Shown here one piece after another: positions 14,037 through 14,609 of a stretch of 14,609 nt of DNA. The stretch lies in NCBI GenBank assembly GCA_023410975.1, contig JAEYPG010000461.1:1-14609 (forward strand). Direction: 5' to 3'. This DNA is from Pseudomonadota bacterium. Lineage in GTDB: Bacteria; Pseudomonadota; Gammaproteobacteria; Burkholderiales; Burkholderiaceae_C. How positions within the stretch are numbered: the stretch's first letter is position 1; every line of letters begins with the position of its first letter. Position numbers and translations under genes: made by a program. The notes under the pieces were generated by a model, which saw only the letters and a program-made list of their open reading frames with translations, made no database searches and was not told where the DNA came from.

Positions 14037-14609
14037 TTACTTGTTGAGCACGCCCAGCCGCTTGTTGATCACGTACTGCTGCGCGATGGACAGCAGGTTG
14101 TTGGTCAGCCAGTACAGCACCAGGCCGGCCGGGAAGGCGAAGAACATCACCGAGAACACCAGCGGCATGATCCACATCATCTTGGCCTGCGTCGGATCCG
14201 GCGGCGTCGGGTTGAGCCAGGTCTGCAGCAGCGTGGAGGCGGTCATCAGCAGGGGCAGGATGTAGAACGGGTCCTTGACCGAGAGGTCCGTGATCCAGCC
14301 GATCCACGGCGCGTTGCGCATCTCCACCGAGCTCAGCAGCACCCAGTACAGGGCGATGAAGAAGGGCATCTGGATGAAGATCGGCAGGCAGCCGCCCAGC
14401 GGGTTGACCTTCTCCTCGCGGTAGATGCGCATCATTTCCTGCTGCATCTTCTGCGGGTCGCTCTTGTAGCGCTCGCGCATTTCCATGATGCGCGGATTGA
14501 TGGCCTTCATTTTGGCCATGCTGGCGTAGGCCTTGGCGTTAAGCCAGTAGAACGCGATCTTCAACAGGAACACCAGCGCCACGATGGACCAGCCCCAGTT
14601 GGCGATCAC
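14037..14609 (-). CDS. yidC: Membrane protein insertase YidC (5' truncated)
   Basis: The C-terminal 190 residues are present; the start lies beyond the right edge. The part seen is the conserved insertase core. It has one transmembrane helix (WGWSIVALVFLLKIAFYWL), the cytoplasmic coiled hairpin with AYASMAKMKAINPRI and MRERYKSDPQKMQQEMM, then NPLGGCLPIFIQMPFFIALYWVL and three further hydrophobic segments ending in NNLLSIAQQYVINKRLG. YidC inserts and folds inner-membrane proteins alone or with SecYEG. The missing N-terminal part would hold the first helix and large periplasmic domain of Gram-negative YidC. In related genomes yidD, rnpA, rpmH and then dnaA lie next, outside this window. Confidence 0.96.
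   Translation of the reverse strand: MIANWGWSIVALVFLLKIAFYWLNAKAYASMAKMKAINPRIMEMRERYKSDPQKMQQEMMRIYREEKVNPLGGCLPIFIQMPFFIALYWVLLSSVEMRNAPWIGWITDLSVKDPFYILPLLMTASTLLQTWLNPTPPDPTQAKMMWIMPLVFSVMFFAFPAGLVLYWLTNNLLSIAQQYVINKRLGVLNK

Noticed and set aside
1..14609. tRNA or rRNA genes
   Set aside because: I saw no recognisable cloverleaf, CCA-end or rRNA core segments on either strand.

Overview
The window is high-GC DNA from a betaproteobacterium, most likely Burkholderiales and probably Comamonadaceae. The inference rests on codon use, the kdsD-kdsC-lptC cluster beside a CPA2 antiporter, and the mnmE-yidC pair usually found just outside rpmH-dnaA near the chromosomal origin. It is mostly housekeeping sequence with one decayed island and one unusual intergenic region.

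Layout. 1-1609 (+): the C-terminal part of a FAD-dependent oxidoreductase (geranylgeranyl-reductase type), then a YafJ-type class II glutamine amidotransferase. 1637-3283 (-): an HDOD-domain protein and, upstream of it, a TauE/SafE (TSUP) permease. 3312-3340: a strong intrinsic terminator facing left. 3383-3936 (-): the decayed C-terminal part of a GMC-family oxidoreductase. 3937-4999: a degenerate IS5-family element with good inverted repeats and a TTA duplication. 5003-5388: a non-coding leader region. 5389-5844 (+): a glycine-rich RRM RNA-binding protein with its own terminator.

6018-9021 (-): a compact run kdsD, kdsC, lptC, SDR with 1- to 12-base gaps or overlaps. KdsD and KdsC make Kdo precursors and LptC carries LPS across the periplasm. 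The SDR is translationally coupled to lptC, where lptA and lptB would usually follow. Divergently, 9108-11779 (+): a CPA2 antiporter with RCK domains and a Nudix protein with an altered Nudix box. 11780-12551: about 770 bases without a gene, holding a cluster of DnaA-box-like 9-mers in a duplicated module, an AT-richer core, and a strong hairpin touching the mnmE stop codon. 12552-14609 (-): mnmE (tRNA wobble-uridine modification GTPase) and the C-terminal part of yidC (membrane insertase), separated by an intrinsic terminator.

The strongest candidate for something undescribed is the DnaA-box-like cluster left of mnmE. It may be an origin-proximal DnaA-binding or titration locus. Coding strands converge on it, which argues against it being the main origin. 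The rest is well-known families with some odd details.
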